NCBI GenBank assembly: GCA_021286705.1
Contig: JAJTBW010000016.1
Location: 1-36,361 of the forward strand
Reading direction: 5' to 3'
DNA length: 36,361 bases
DNA from: Sphingobacteriia bacterium
GTDB taxonomy: Bacteria > Bacteroidota > Bacteroidia > Bacteroidales > TTA-H9
Every line of letters starts with the position of its first letter. Position 1 is the first letter of the stretch. Under the pieces are notes generated by a model. The model saw nothing but the letters and a program-made list of their open reading frames with translations, did not search any database and was not told where the DNA came from. Shown piece after piece: positions 1 to 7,741 of the stretch. The position numbers were made by a program, and so were the translations under genes.

Positions 1-170
1 GTGGTTAAATGTAATCTGCGATTCAAAATTCAACGATTGGCTACTGGCTATTAGCCGCTGGCTTGCCGGCTTGTGGACTAAATTCAAAATTCAAGAATTC
101 AAAAATTTGCAAGCACTGAACAGCTACTGACAACAGGCCGCTGGCAGCCAGATGCTAGAATCAAAATGCC
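1..170. repeat. Degenerate intergenic repeat tract (copy A)
   Basis: Noncoding: no frame stays open from the left edge. The tract alternates ATTCAAA-type units (near 21-32, 81-103) with GCTGGC/AGCCGC-rich stretches (near 40-72, 136-150). A related mix occurs at 7508-7615, also intergenic. The two copies share word content and order rather than exact sequence. This suggests a dispersed, decayed intergenic repeat, not a gene. Whether it is genome-wide cannot be told from one window. Confidence 0.45.
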
Positions 171-267
171 CATTTTCCCATTGCAAAACAATCAATTAGA
201 CCACAGTATCTAACCTTTCAAGATGAAGTTAAATAATGTTAAGAGATTCTTCAATTGAGTCAATAAG

Positions 268-297
268 TTGCATTATCATATGAATTAACTAACTTTG
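268..297 (+). promoter_or_regulatory. Bacteroidota-type promoter of the OmpH/Skp-like gene
   Basis: TTG at 268-270 and TAACTTTG at 290-297 are separated by 19 nt. This matches the known Bacteroidota -33 (TTTG) and -7 (TAnnTTTG) arrangement. Transcription would start near 304, about 34 nt before the ATG at 338. It is the best-formed promoter in the window because both elements are present. Confidence 0.6.
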
Positions 298-337
298 CCC
301 AAAACTATATCTATTTACCAAATTGAACCGTTTATTT

Positions 338-847
338 ATGAAAACTGCTTCAAAATTTCTCTTCGTTATTGCGCTAGTGCTTTTCTCATTTGGAGCTCAG
401 GCTCAGAAGTTTGGTCATCTTGACTTTGCAAAGCTATACAGTGAAATGCCAGGATTAGATTCTGCGCAAGCAAAATACAAAGATTATGCTGAACAACTTC
501 GTAAACAGTTAGGTGTAATGCAAACTGAGTTGGAGTCGAAGTATGCAGATTATCAAGCTAACGCAGCTACCATGTCAGCTATCATTAAGCAGACTAAAGA
601 AAAAGAGATGAGCGATCTTAATGAACGCATTCAAGCTTTTAATGGTCAGGCTCAACAAGATCTTGCCGCAAAGGAAACTGAACTTACCGCTCCAATAATT
701 GAAAAAGCACGTACTGCTGTTCGTGAAGTAGCAAAAGCCAACGGCTATACCTACATCTTTAACAGTGCAGAGGGTCTTCTTCTCTATTCTCAGGATAGCG
801 ACGATATTCTGCCTTTAGTTAAAAAGAAATTAGGAATAACGAAATAA
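338..847 (+). CDS. OmpH/Skp-family periplasmic chaperone
   Basis: A 169-residue protein. Residues 1-22 form a signal peptide (basic MKTASK start, hydrophobic core, AQAQ cleavage region). A mature alpha/beta start (KFGHLDFAKLYSEMPG) follows, then a long charged, helix-rich middle (about 40-130) and a C-terminal beta segment (YTYIFNSAEGLLLYS). This is the layout of OmpH/Skp proteins, trimeric chaperones that hold unfolded outer-membrane proteins in the periplasm. Length fits the family (about 160-180). The frame is open back to a TTG at 323, but the ATG at 338 gives a normal signal peptide and follows a good promoter (268-297), so I use the ATG. It is monocistronic, ending at the terminator at 861-894. 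In many Bacteroidota ompH-like genes lie beside bamA; here that partner is absent. Confidence 0.88.
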   Translation: MKTASKFLFVIALVLFSFGAQAQKFGHLDFAKLYSEMPGLDSAQAKYKDYAEQLRKQLGVMQTELESKYADYQANAATMSAIIKQTKEKEMSDLNERIQAFNGQAQQDLAAKETELTAPIIEKARTAVREVAKANGYTYIFNSAEGLLLYSQDSDDILPLVKKKLGITK

Positions 848-860
848 TATTCCCCTTCCA

Positions 861-894
861 AAAAAAAGAGCGATTTAAGTCGCTCTTTTTTTTT
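861..894. terminator. Bidirectional rho-independent terminator
   Basis: Stem GAGCGA (868-873) / TCGCTC (880-885) with a 6-nt loop, flanked by an A-run on the left (861-867) and a T-run on the right (886-894). The A-run extends the stem and serves as a U-tract on the other strand. It can therefore end both the OmpH-like gene (+) and dprA (-), which converge here. Confidence 0.85.
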
Positions 895-951
895 GTCTTA
901 CCACCACTATCACCTAATTGGTATAAAAATGACAACCGGAAATCTCACTAC

Positions 952-2055
952 TTATCCTTTGCCTATTCTATGATATATGTTTCCAGGCAGCTTTGTAATT
1001 ACACCCTCAATCTCTAATCCTAAGAGTAGTGTGGCTAATTGACTCAACGGAAATGCTGACATTGATTCTAATTGATCAATGCTCAGATCACCTTGCTGAC
1101 TAAGCAGATGTACGAGTTTTAGTTCTTCTTCGGTAAGATCCCTGAACAAAGTAGGTTGAATCTCTTTTGCTGACTTAGATTGTTCCCCCCAACCAAGATG
1201 GTAAAACAGATCATCTGCATTCTCCGTTAAAGCGGCTTTATTTCTTTTTATTAAATCATTACACCCTTTAGACCGTTCATCATTAACTCGTCCCGGAACG
1301 GCTAACACATCGCGATTATATGATAGAGCTATATCTGCAGTAATGAGTGAGCCTCCGGAAACACCCGATTCAATAACCAGGGTTGCATCTGCCATCCCTG
1401 CAATAATACGATTACGCTGTGGAAAATTCTCACGATCAGGCATGGTGCGACTCACAAATTCTGTCAATACACCCCCATTAAGGATCATTCGCTCAGCTAA
1501 CCCACGATTGATTGAAGGATAAATATGATCTAAACCGTGACCTAATACTCCTACGGTAGATATCCCCGTATCAGCGGAGGCACGATGTGCTACGGTGTCC
1601 ACCCCATGAGCCAAGCCACTTACAACCAAAATATCCTCTTCAGCCAATCGCTGAATCATGGCTCTACAAATCTCCTTCCCATACTCTGTAACTCGTCTTG
1701 TCCCGACTATCGCCAGAACCCGCTTTCGATTCAATGAACCATTGCCCTTGAAATACAACACTATCGGACTATCATTGCAATTTAAGAGCCGCTGAGGATA
1801 ATCCGGATCAGTAAACATTAAGGCTTGAATCTTGAACTTATCAAGAAATAAAAGCTCCTCCTCTGCCCTATTCAAAACCTTATGACTTACAATACTTTTA
1901 GCTGTGACTGAGCCTATGCCAGGTATCTTTAATAATCGATGGTATTTTTCACGTAAGACAGCCTCGGCACTGCCACAATGTTTAATTAAACTGCGTGCAT
2001 TGACATCGCCTATACCCGGTATCATTGTCAGTGCAATTTGATAGAGTAACTCCAT
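952..2055 (-). CDS. dprA: DNA-processing protein DprA/Smf
   Basis: A 367-residue DprA, which binds incoming single-stranded DNA and loads RecA during natural transformation. The N-terminus carries two helix-hairpin-helix turns (IPGIGDVNA, 12-20, and IPGIGSVTA, 44-52). The Rossmann core shows GTRRVTEYG (118-126), SGLAHGVDTVAHRA (146-159), LGHGLDHIYP (171-180), the family hallmark FPQRNRIIAG (211-220) and ESGVSGGSLITA (229-240). The last 55 residues look like the winged-helix domain found in longer DprA proteins. Length is typical. It faces the glycosyltransferase gene head-to-head and ends toward the shared terminator at 861-894. No other competence gene lies nearby, so it is probably a stand-alone gene. 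Confidence 0.95.
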   Translation of the reverse strand: MELLYQIALTMIPGIGDVNARSLIKHCGSAEAVLREKYHRLLKIPGIGSVTAKSIVSHKVLNRAEEELLFLDKFKIQALMFTDPDYPQRLLNCNDSPIVLYFKGNGSLNRKRVLAIVGTRRVTEYGKEICRAMIQRLAEEDILVVSGLAHGVDTVAHRASADTGISTVGVLGHGLDHIYPSINRGLAERMILNGGVLTEFVSRTMPDRENFPQRNRIIAGMADATLVIESGVSGGSLITADIALSYNRDVLAVPGRVNDERSKGCNDLIKRNKAALTENADDLFYHLGWGEQSKSAKEIQPTLFRDLTEEELKLVHLLSQQGDLSIDQLESMSAFPLSQLATLLLGLEIEGVITKLPGNIYHRIGKG

Positions 2056-2093
2056 CTTAACAATAATTTAGCAATTAGTGAATAGAGAAAAGG

Positions 2094-2101
2094 TACTTTT
2101 G
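2094..2101 (+). promoter_or_regulatory. -7 box (TACTTTTG) upstream of the glycosyltransferase gene
   Basis: TACTTTTG matches TAnnTTTG. Expected transcription start is near 2108, 18 nt before ATG 2126. No clear -33 TTG is present. If real, it rules out the alternative GTG start at 2078, which would lie upstream of the transcript. Confidence 0.4.
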
Positions 2102-2125
2102 AGGACTAAATTAGCTCAATTTTTA

Positions 2126-3331
2126 ATGAAGACTGTTCTAATAGGCATTCTAAACTGGGGACTGGGTCATGCTACCCGTTGTATCCCAATTATTAAACTA
2201 CTTGAAAAAAAGGGAGTTAACATTATTATAGCTTCTGATGGTATTGCGTTAGCCTTGATTCAAACCAATTTCCCTCATCTAAAAACCATTGAATTACCAA
2301 GCTATAGTGTTCAATATCAATCAAAAGGTAGCTTTGTATTTCAGATTGCCAAGCAGATCCCAAAACTACTAAAAGCCATAAATGAGGAAAACCGTTTTAC
2401 GGCAACTCTTGTTGCTCAATATAAACCCGACCTAATAATCAGTGATAATCGTTTTGGCTTTTATCATACCTCTATTCCGTCTTGTTTCATTACTCATCAG
2501 CTATTTTTAAAACCAAAAGGAGTTCTATCATTGCTGGCTCCTTCACTGAACAAATGGAATCACCGCTTTATTTCTAAGTTCTCGGAAGTTTGGGTTCCCG
2601 ATACAGAAGGAATTAATAATTTATCAGGAGAACTCTCGCATCAAAGGTTCAACTCTACAAAGCGGTATTATATTGGTTGGTTATCCCAATTCCAGGTTTC
2701 TAAATCCGAGACCGAGTTATCCTTGAGAAATAAAAATAGCGAGAGTCATGCCGCAATCAGACAAGAAACACAGAATGATCTTAGTATAGAAGTTGCAGCA
2801 ATCCTTTCTGGACCAGAACCTCAACGGACTATTCTAGAAAACATCCTAATTCCTCAGTTAACTGATCTCGGAAAAAGAGTATTAGTCATTAGAGGATTAC
2901 CTAAGGGCTTCACCCAGGATTTACAAATAGAAGAGATGGATTATACAAGGATTATTGGCGTAAAAGAGATCTCTGAAGTAGCACAGAATGAATCAACCAG
3001 TGTAATCTTCTTAAAAGACTATGCCAACCGAGAAGAACTAACCAGTATTCTTATGCAGACTAAATTAGTGATAGCGAGAACCGGATATACTACCCTCATG
3101 GATCTAGCAATTCTTGGAAAAAAAGCACTCCTGATTCCGACACCTGGTCAAATGGAACAGGAGTATCTTGCCGATAGACTAATGGCAAATGAGATGTTTA
3201 GCACAATGCACCAAAATAACATAGACCTAATTAAAGGGCTAGAAAAAGCAAATAACCTGTCTTTCAATTATCAAGAAGACAATAATAATCGCCTATCAGA
3301 ACGGATTGATTTCTATCTATCTCATCAATAG
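2126..3331 (+). CDS. GT-B fold glycosyltransferase, MurG-like
   Basis: A 401-residue protein from the ATG at 2126. It starts MKTVLIGILNWGLGHATRC, the glycine-rich N-terminal loop of GT-B enzymes that work from one end of a sugar-nucleotide cleft. The C-terminal half has VIARTGYTTLMDLAILGKK and IPTPGQMEQEYLADRL, equivalent to the nucleotide-sugar donor site of MurG-type N-acetylglucosaminyltransferases. It is not MurG itself, since the acceptor half differs and no cell-wall cluster surrounds it. The frame extends upstream to a GTG at 2078, but the extra 16 residues look unstructured and precede the likely promoter. It is followed 34 nt later by lgt, with a separate -7 box. Acceptor and product are unknown; a surface glycan or glycolipid is a reasonable guess. 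Confidence 0.72.
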   Translation: MKTVLIGILNWGLGHATRCIPIIKLLEKKGVNIIIASDGIALALIQTNFPHLKTIELPSYSVQYQSKGSFVFQIAKQIPKLLKAINEENRFTATLVAQYKPDLIISDNRFGFYHTSIPSCFITHQLFLKPKGVLSLLAPSLNKWNHRFISKFSEVWVPDTEGINNLSGELSHQRFNSTKRYYIGWLSQFQVSKSETELSLRNKNSESHAAIRQETQNDLSIEVAAILSGPEPQRTILENILIPQLTDLGKRVLVIRGLPKGFTQDLQIEEMDYTRIIGVKEISEVAQNESTSVIFLKDYANREELTSILMQTKLVIARTGYTTLMDLAILGKKALLIPTPGQMEQEYLADRLMANEMFSTMHQNNIDLIKGLEKANNLSFNYQEDNNNRLSERIDFYLSHQ

Positions 3332-3342
3332 ATGATAATTTA

Positions 3343-3350
3343 TACCTTTG
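3343..3350 (+). promoter_or_regulatory. -7 box (TACCTTTG) upstream of lgt
   Basis: TACCTTTG matches the TAnnTTTG consensus. The predicted start near 3357 would leave a leader of only about 9 nt before the ATG at 3366. There is no good -33 TTG, so this is suggestive only. It would exclude the TTG start at 3348. Confidence 0.35.
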
Positions 3351-3365
3351 CTGAAAATAGATATT

Positions 3366-4157
3366 ATGCTTATCTCCTTCATCCACTGGAATCCCTCACC
3401 TGAGATCTTCTCATTGAGTTTTCTAACCATCCGTTGGTATGGGTTACTATTCACATTAGGCTTCATCACCGGTTACTATATCATCGGGTGGATGATGAAA
3501 AGAGAGAAAATTGATATCAAACTTTTGGATTCGCTTACCACTTATATGGTTATATCCACTGTAATTGGAGCCCGGTTAGGTCATGTTCTATTTTATCAAC
3601 CTATGGATTACCTAGCCCATCCTCTTGACATTTTAAAAGTCTGGGAAGGGGGATTAGCCAGTCATGGAGCTGCCATTGGAATTCTAACTGGTCTTTTCCT
3701 TTACTCGAGAAAATACAAACAACCCTTTTTATCAACCGTCGATCGTATAGTAGTTGTAACTGCACTTGCAGGCTGTTTTATCAGACTTGGAAACCTGATG
3801 AACTCTGAGATATATGGCCATGAGTCTCATTTACCATGGGCGTTTATTTTTGAAAGAGATGATATGATTCCTCGCCATCCGACGCAAATTTATGAGGCAT
3901 TGGGTTACTTATCTATATTCTTCATTTTGCTTTTCAAGTATAAATCTGGTGAGATACTCAAGCCCGGTAAATTACTCGGCTGGTTCCTAATCCTTGTGTT
4001 TGGTCTTAGATTTTTTGTAGAGTTCCTAAAAGAGCCACAAGTAGGATTTGAGCAAAACATGTTATTAAACATGGGGCAGCTCCTAAGCATTCCATTTATT
4101 CTAATTGGAACCTGGTTCTTGTTAAGAAAACCTACCCAGCTATTTTCGTCTAAATAG
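3366..4157 (+). CDS. lgt: Prolipoprotein diacylglyceryl transferase
   Basis: A 263-residue inner-membrane enzyme that transfers diacylglycerol from phosphatidylglycerol to the lipobox cysteine of prolipoproteins, the first step of lipoprotein maturation. Visible family features are IRWYGLLFTLGF near the N-terminus, GARLGHVLFY, the signature WEGGLASHGAAIG, GCFIRLGNLMNSEIYG, and PRHPTQIYEALGY. Several hydrophobic segments (about seven) span the length. The ATG at 3366 is preferred over the in-frame TTG at 3348 because the TTG overlaps a putative promoter box. The cyclase-family gene follows after 17 nt and is probably cotranscribed. A likely client is the M3 peptidase lipoprotein encoded at 5130. 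Confidence 0.95.
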   Translation: MLISFIHWNPSPEIFSLSFLTIRWYGLLFTLGFITGYYIIGWMMKREKIDIKLLDSLTTYMVISTVIGARLGHVLFYQPMDYLAHPLDILKVWEGGLASHGAAIGILTGLFLYSRKYKQPFLSTVDRIVVVTALAGCFIRLGNLMNSEIYGHESHLPWAFIFERDDMIPRHPTQIYEALGYLSIFFILLFKYKSGEILKPGKLLGWFLILVFGLRFFVEFLKEPQVGFEQNMLLNMGQLLSIPFILIGTWFLLRKPTQLFSSK

Positions 4158-4174
4158 AAAAATCGCAACAAAAG

Positions 4175-4807
4175 ATGCCAATTATTGACCTTTCACATAA
4201 AATTACAGCCGAATTGCCTCTTTATCCCGGTACACCTGACATTGAGGTTAGAGGTATTAAAACGGTTGAAAAAGACGGTTATGCGGAAGGAAAATTAAGC
4301 TTCACCTCGCATATTGGAACACATTTAGATGCGCCTGCTCATATGATTAAAGAAGGAGCCACATTAGACTCCTTCTCCATAGAACGCTTTGTTGGTACTG
4401 CTTTAGTTATTTCAACTGACAACACGCCCTTAATTGAAAGCGAAGCTATTATTCAGGCAATTGACCTCTATGGAAAACCCGACTGGATTATTCTTAGAAC
4501 AGGTTGGTCTCAGAAGTGGGGGACAGCTGAGTATTTTTGCGATTTTCCAATATTATCTCCTTCAGCTACCGAGCAGCTTATTAAGCTAAAAATATCAGGA
4601 ATAGCGATAGATGCGAGTTCCTTTGACCCGGTAAATGGCTCCTCTTTTTATAATCACTTGCACCTCTTAGGAGCTGAGATACTACTTGGAGAGAATTTCA
4701 CCAATTTAGGCCATCTGCCAACAAATCAACTGATCAGCCTTTCTGTGTTACCACTATTCTGGGATAACGCCGATGGTGCCCCCGCTCGTGCAGTAGCTCA
4801 ATGGTAA
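4175..4807 (+). CDS. Cyclase-family (kynurenine formamidase-like) metal hydrolase
   Basis: A 210-residue protein of the putative cyclase family (PF04199 type), which includes kynurenine formamidase and isatin hydrolase. The metal-binding signature HIGTHLDAPAH sits at residues 46-56, and IDLSHKI at the N-terminus and GIAIDASSFDP in the C-terminal half also fit. There is no signal peptide, so it is cytosolic. It is 17 nt downstream of lgt and likely in the same transcript. No tryptophan-catabolism gene is nearby, so kynurenine as the substrate is not supported; amide or lactone hydrolysis is the safest description. Confidence 0.8.
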   Translation: MPIIDLSHKITAELPLYPGTPDIEVRGIKTVEKDGYAEGKLSFTSHIGTHLDAPAHMIKEGATLDSFSIERFVGTALVISTDNTPLIESEAIIQAIDLYGKPDWIILRTGWSQKWGTAEYFCDFPILSPSATEQLIKLKISGIAIDASSFDPVNGSSFYNHLHLLGAEILLGENFTNLGHLPTNQLISLSVLPLFWDNADGAPARAVAQW

Positions 4808-5129
4808 AATAATAGCCCTCATTCAATGATTTAGATCGGTTAAAACGGCTAAGTTAGACTATGTGAACCCCATCTACTTCTCCTAATTTTCAACAGAACC
4901 TAGGTCAAATTATACACTTTCCCATTTTGATCAGCTTCACAAGGTTATAACATAATCCATTTTCTGGTATCATTAAGGATATCAGGGAAAAAACATACAT
5001 TTGCGTCAAAATAACCAACTCCGGGTAATCTCATGGAATGGATATGATTGAATGCAAAAGGACAAAATAACCTATTGGTTTTCAATCAAGAAGATTTCAA
5101 GTGGCGAACAAAAAACAAATTAATCTCTC
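4808..5129 (+). promoter_or_regulatory. Intergenic region with -7 box for the M3 peptidase gene
   Basis: About 320 nt without a gene. TACATTTG at 4996-5003 matches the -7 consensus, predicting a start near 5010 and a leader of about 120 nt before ATG 5130. No -33 TTG is found at the right distance. No convincing hairpin terminator follows the cyclase gene, and no small ORF with coding character was seen. Confidence 0.35.
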
Positions 5130-7232
5130 ATGAAGACACGTATTATGATTGCATTATTGGCTATCGCAGCCTTTACCGGATGCAAAACAGACAAAAAAGC
5201 ATCTGACAATCCTTTCTTAACAGAATACACAACACCATTTGGTGTGCCTCCCTTCGACAAGATTAAAGCCGAGCATTACATTCCTGCTTTCGAAGAGGGC
5301 ATGAAACAACAAAACGAGGCGATCGAAGCCATCGTCAATAACACTGAGGCACCTACATTTGCCAATACCATCGAAGCCCTTGAAAACAGTGGTCAATTAC
5401 TCGCTAAGGTTGGTGCTGTTTTCTTTAACATGACAGAAGCTGTTTCAACCGACTCACTTCAAAATATCTCAGAAATTATATCTCCAAAGCTCACTCAACA
5501 TAGCGATGAAATCATGATGAACGCTAAGTTGTTTGAGAAAGTTAAAGCCGTCTATGCTCAAAAAGATGCTCCCGGCCTGTCTGGAGAACAAAAGATGCTT
5601 TTAGAAGACACCTACAAATCATTCGTCAGATCAGGTGCCAATCTAAATGAAGAGCAAAAAACCAAACTTAAAGAGATCAACAGCAAATTATCATCGCTGA
5701 CTATAAAGTATGGGCAAAACTTACTTGCCGACAATAACGGATATAAACTTGTTATTGATAAAGAGGCTGACCTTGCAGGTCTTCCAGAGGGTGTTAAAGC
5801 TGCCGCAGCTGAAGAGGCTAAGAATCAAAATGAATCTGGAAAATGGATTTTTACCTTAGACCGTTCAAGCATCTTCACATTCTTGACCTACTCGGAAAAG
5901 AGAGACCTACGTCAGAAGATTTATGAGGAATATGCTACCCGTTGCAATCACAACAATGGAACAGATAACAAAGGTCTGATTGACTCTATCATCAACATGC
6001 GTTTGGCTAAAGCGCAGATTTTGGGTTACCCAACCTATGCTGCATATGTTCTCGAAGAAAACATGTCAAAAAATCCTGAAAACGTATTTAATCTTCTGAA
6101 TAAACTTTGGACACCAGCGATAGCAAAAGCAAAAGCAGAACTTGCTGATATGCAGAAACTAGCTGATAAAGAGGGTGCCAATATTAAACTCGAAAACTGG
6201 GATTGGTTCTACTATGCAGAAAAGGTTCGCAAAGAAAAATATGACCTTGATGAAGAGATGCTTCGTCCCTATTTTAAACTCGAAAATGTTGTAGAGGGAA
6301 TCTTCAGCACTGCAACCAAACTGTATGGGCTCTCATTTAAAGAGAGAAACGACCTTCCTTTATATCACCCTGATGCTAAAACTTATGAAGTATTTGATAC
6401 CGACGGCAGCCATCTAGGCATTCTTTACATGGACTATCACCCAAGAGCCAGCAAAAGAGGTGGTGCATGGTGTACCAGTTTCCGTGATGCAAAAAAGGTT
6501 GATGGAAAGAGAATTGCACCAGTAGTATCTATTGTATGTAACTTCACAAAACCTGCCGGTGATTTACCTGCACTCTTAAACTTTGATGAAGTTGAAACCC
6601 TCTTCCATGAGTTTGGACATGGTTTACATGCTCTTTTAAATCAATGCACATACACTACAACGTCTAACGTCCCACGTGACTTCGTTGAGTTACCCTCTCA
6701 AATTATGGAGAACTGGGCATCTGAACCAGAAGTAATGGCTGTTTATGCTCGTCACTACAAGACAAACGAAGTGATTCCACAGGCTCTCGTTGAGAAAATC
6801 AAGAACAGTGGTACTTTCAACCAAGGCTTTGCAACCACTGAATACCTTGCTGCATCTCTACTTGATATGGATTACCACACAGTTGCTCAACCTGCTAAAA
6901 TTGATGTTGCATCATTTGAAAAAGCTGCAATGGATAAGATAGGTCTTATTCCACAGATACTTCCCAGATATCGTTCAACCTATTTCTCCCACATCTTTGA
7001 TGGAGGATACTCAGCTGGTTACTATGGATACATATGGGCTGAAGTACTCGATGCTGATGCATTTAAAGCATTCAAAGAAACCGGAAACATCTTTGACCAA
7101 ACTAAAGCTAAAGCCTTCAGAACTGAGGTGCTTGAAAAAGGGGGCAGTGAAGATGTAATGGAAATGTACAAGAAATTCCGCGGACAAGAACCTGCTATCG
7201 ATGCACTACTTGTTAAAAGAGGCTTAATCTAA
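5130..7232 (+). CDS. dcp: M3-family metallopeptidase lipoprotein (peptidyl-dipeptidase Dcp-like)
   Basis: A 700-residue zinc peptidase. The N-terminus is a lipoprotein signal with lipobox FTGC (Cys18), so the enzyme is membrane-anchored on the far side of the inner membrane. The mature protein opens with the family's NPFLTEYTTPFGVPPFDKI region. The zinc site is HEFGH (His493, Glu494, His497), and the third ligand is probably Glu520 in RDFVELPSQ, at the spacing seen in neurolysin-type enzymes. The C-terminus has HIFDGGYSAGYYGYIWAEVLDADAF, typical of M3. Length agrees with Dcp (about 680) plus the signal. It releases dipeptides from the C-terminus of oligopeptides, which fits a peptide-fermenting lifestyle. 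A hairpin terminator follows immediately. Confidence 0.93.
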   Translation: MKTRIMIALLAIAAFTGCKTDKKASDNPFLTEYTTPFGVPPFDKIKAEHYIPAFEEGMKQQNEAIEAIVNNTEAPTFANTIEALENSGQLLAKVGAVFFNMTEAVSTDSLQNISEIISPKLTQHSDEIMMNAKLFEKVKAVYAQKDAPGLSGEQKMLLEDTYKSFVRSGANLNEEQKTKLKEINSKLSSLTIKYGQNLLADNNGYKLVIDKEADLAGLPEGVKAAAAEEAKNQNESGKWIFTLDRSSIFTFLTYSEKRDLRQKIYEEYATRCNHNNGTDNKGLIDSIINMRLAKAQILGYPTYAAYVLEENMSKNPENVFNLLNKLWTPAIAKAKAELADMQKLADKEGANIKLENWDWFYYAEKVRKEKYDLDEEMLRPYFKLENVVEGIFSTATKLYGLSFKERNDLPLYHPDAKTYEVFDTDGSHLGILYMDYHPRASKRGGAWCTSFRDAKKVDGKRIAPVVSIVCNFTKPAGDLPALLNFDEVETLFHEFGHGLHALLNQCTYTTTSNVPRDFVELPSQIMENWASEPEVMAVYARHYKTNEVIPQALVEKIKNSGTFNQGFATTEYLAASLLDMDYHTVAQPAKIDVASFEKAAMDKIGLIPQILPRYRSTYFSHIFDGGYSAGYYGYIWAEVLDADAFKAFKETGNIFDQTKAKAFRTEVLEKGGSEDVMEMYKKFRGQEPAIDALLVKRGLI

Positions 7233-7246
7233 TCCTCATCCACATT

Positions 7247-7281
7247 AAAAACCGGCTTTATGATAAAGCCGGTTTTTTTTT
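7247..7281 (+). terminator. Rho-independent terminator of the M3 peptidase gene
   Basis: Ten-base-pair stem ACCGGCTTTA (7251-7260) / TAAAGCCGGT (7264-7273) with a 3-nt loop, followed by a T-run to 7281. It starts 15 nt after the stop codon. Confidence 0.9.
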
Positions 7282-7507
7282 AATCTTTCCATAATAAGAA
7301 CAATATTGAAGAAAAGTACTGTCAACTAAGTTAAAGAGCCACAAATAATAACATGTAGCAGAATTTAAAGCAGACCTTATAACAACCTCCCTTTCTTTCT
7401 GAATTTGGAATCCCGTTATCTCTTCATACAGCCATCTTCGACTTTTTTATCGAATTACAATAACCACCAAATCGCTCTAAACATTGGATTAAGTGGCCTA
7501 TATGAGT

Positions 7508-7615
7508 ATTGAATTCAAAATTCTAGAATTCAATGATTAGCTAACAACTAGCACCTGGCAACTCGTCAAGTTGTTGCCAGCAGGCAGAAGCTAGCTCCCA
7601 GAAGCATCCTTTCAT
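7508..7615. repeat. Degenerate intergenic repeat tract (copy B)
   Basis: Within the 460-nt gap 7282-7741. GAATTCAAAATTCTAGAATTC-like units are followed by an AGC/CTGGC-rich part, echoing 1-170. It contains a hairpin, CTGGCAAC (7555-7562) / GTTGCCAG (7573-7580), with a 10-nt loop. The rest of the gap (7282-7507 and 7616-7700) shows nothing recognisable apart from its AT-richness. Confidence 0.45.
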
Positions 7616-7700
7616 TCTCATATAAGAACATAAAAAAGCAACTTGTAAACTTTGAGAAAAATTTTATTTTACAAAAACCACTAATTGTTATTCTTTTTTC

Positions 7701-7708
7701 TAAATTTG
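7701..7708 (+). promoter_or_regulatory. -7 box (TAAATTTG) upstream of the secreted protein gene
   Basis: TAAATTTG matches TAnnTTTG and lies 33 nt before ATG 7742, giving a leader of about 27 nt. No TTG at the -33 distance. Confidence 0.4.
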
Positions 7709-7741
7709 AGTGACTAGATATACATATAAACATCCCAAAGG

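Noticed and set aside
3905-4171. Minus-strand ORF over the end of lgt, and other long antisense frames over kdd, thl, kamD, etfA and the sensor gene
   Set aside because: Each lies opposite a well-supported gene and has no recognisable domain, signal or start region; they are shadows of codon use on the coding strand.
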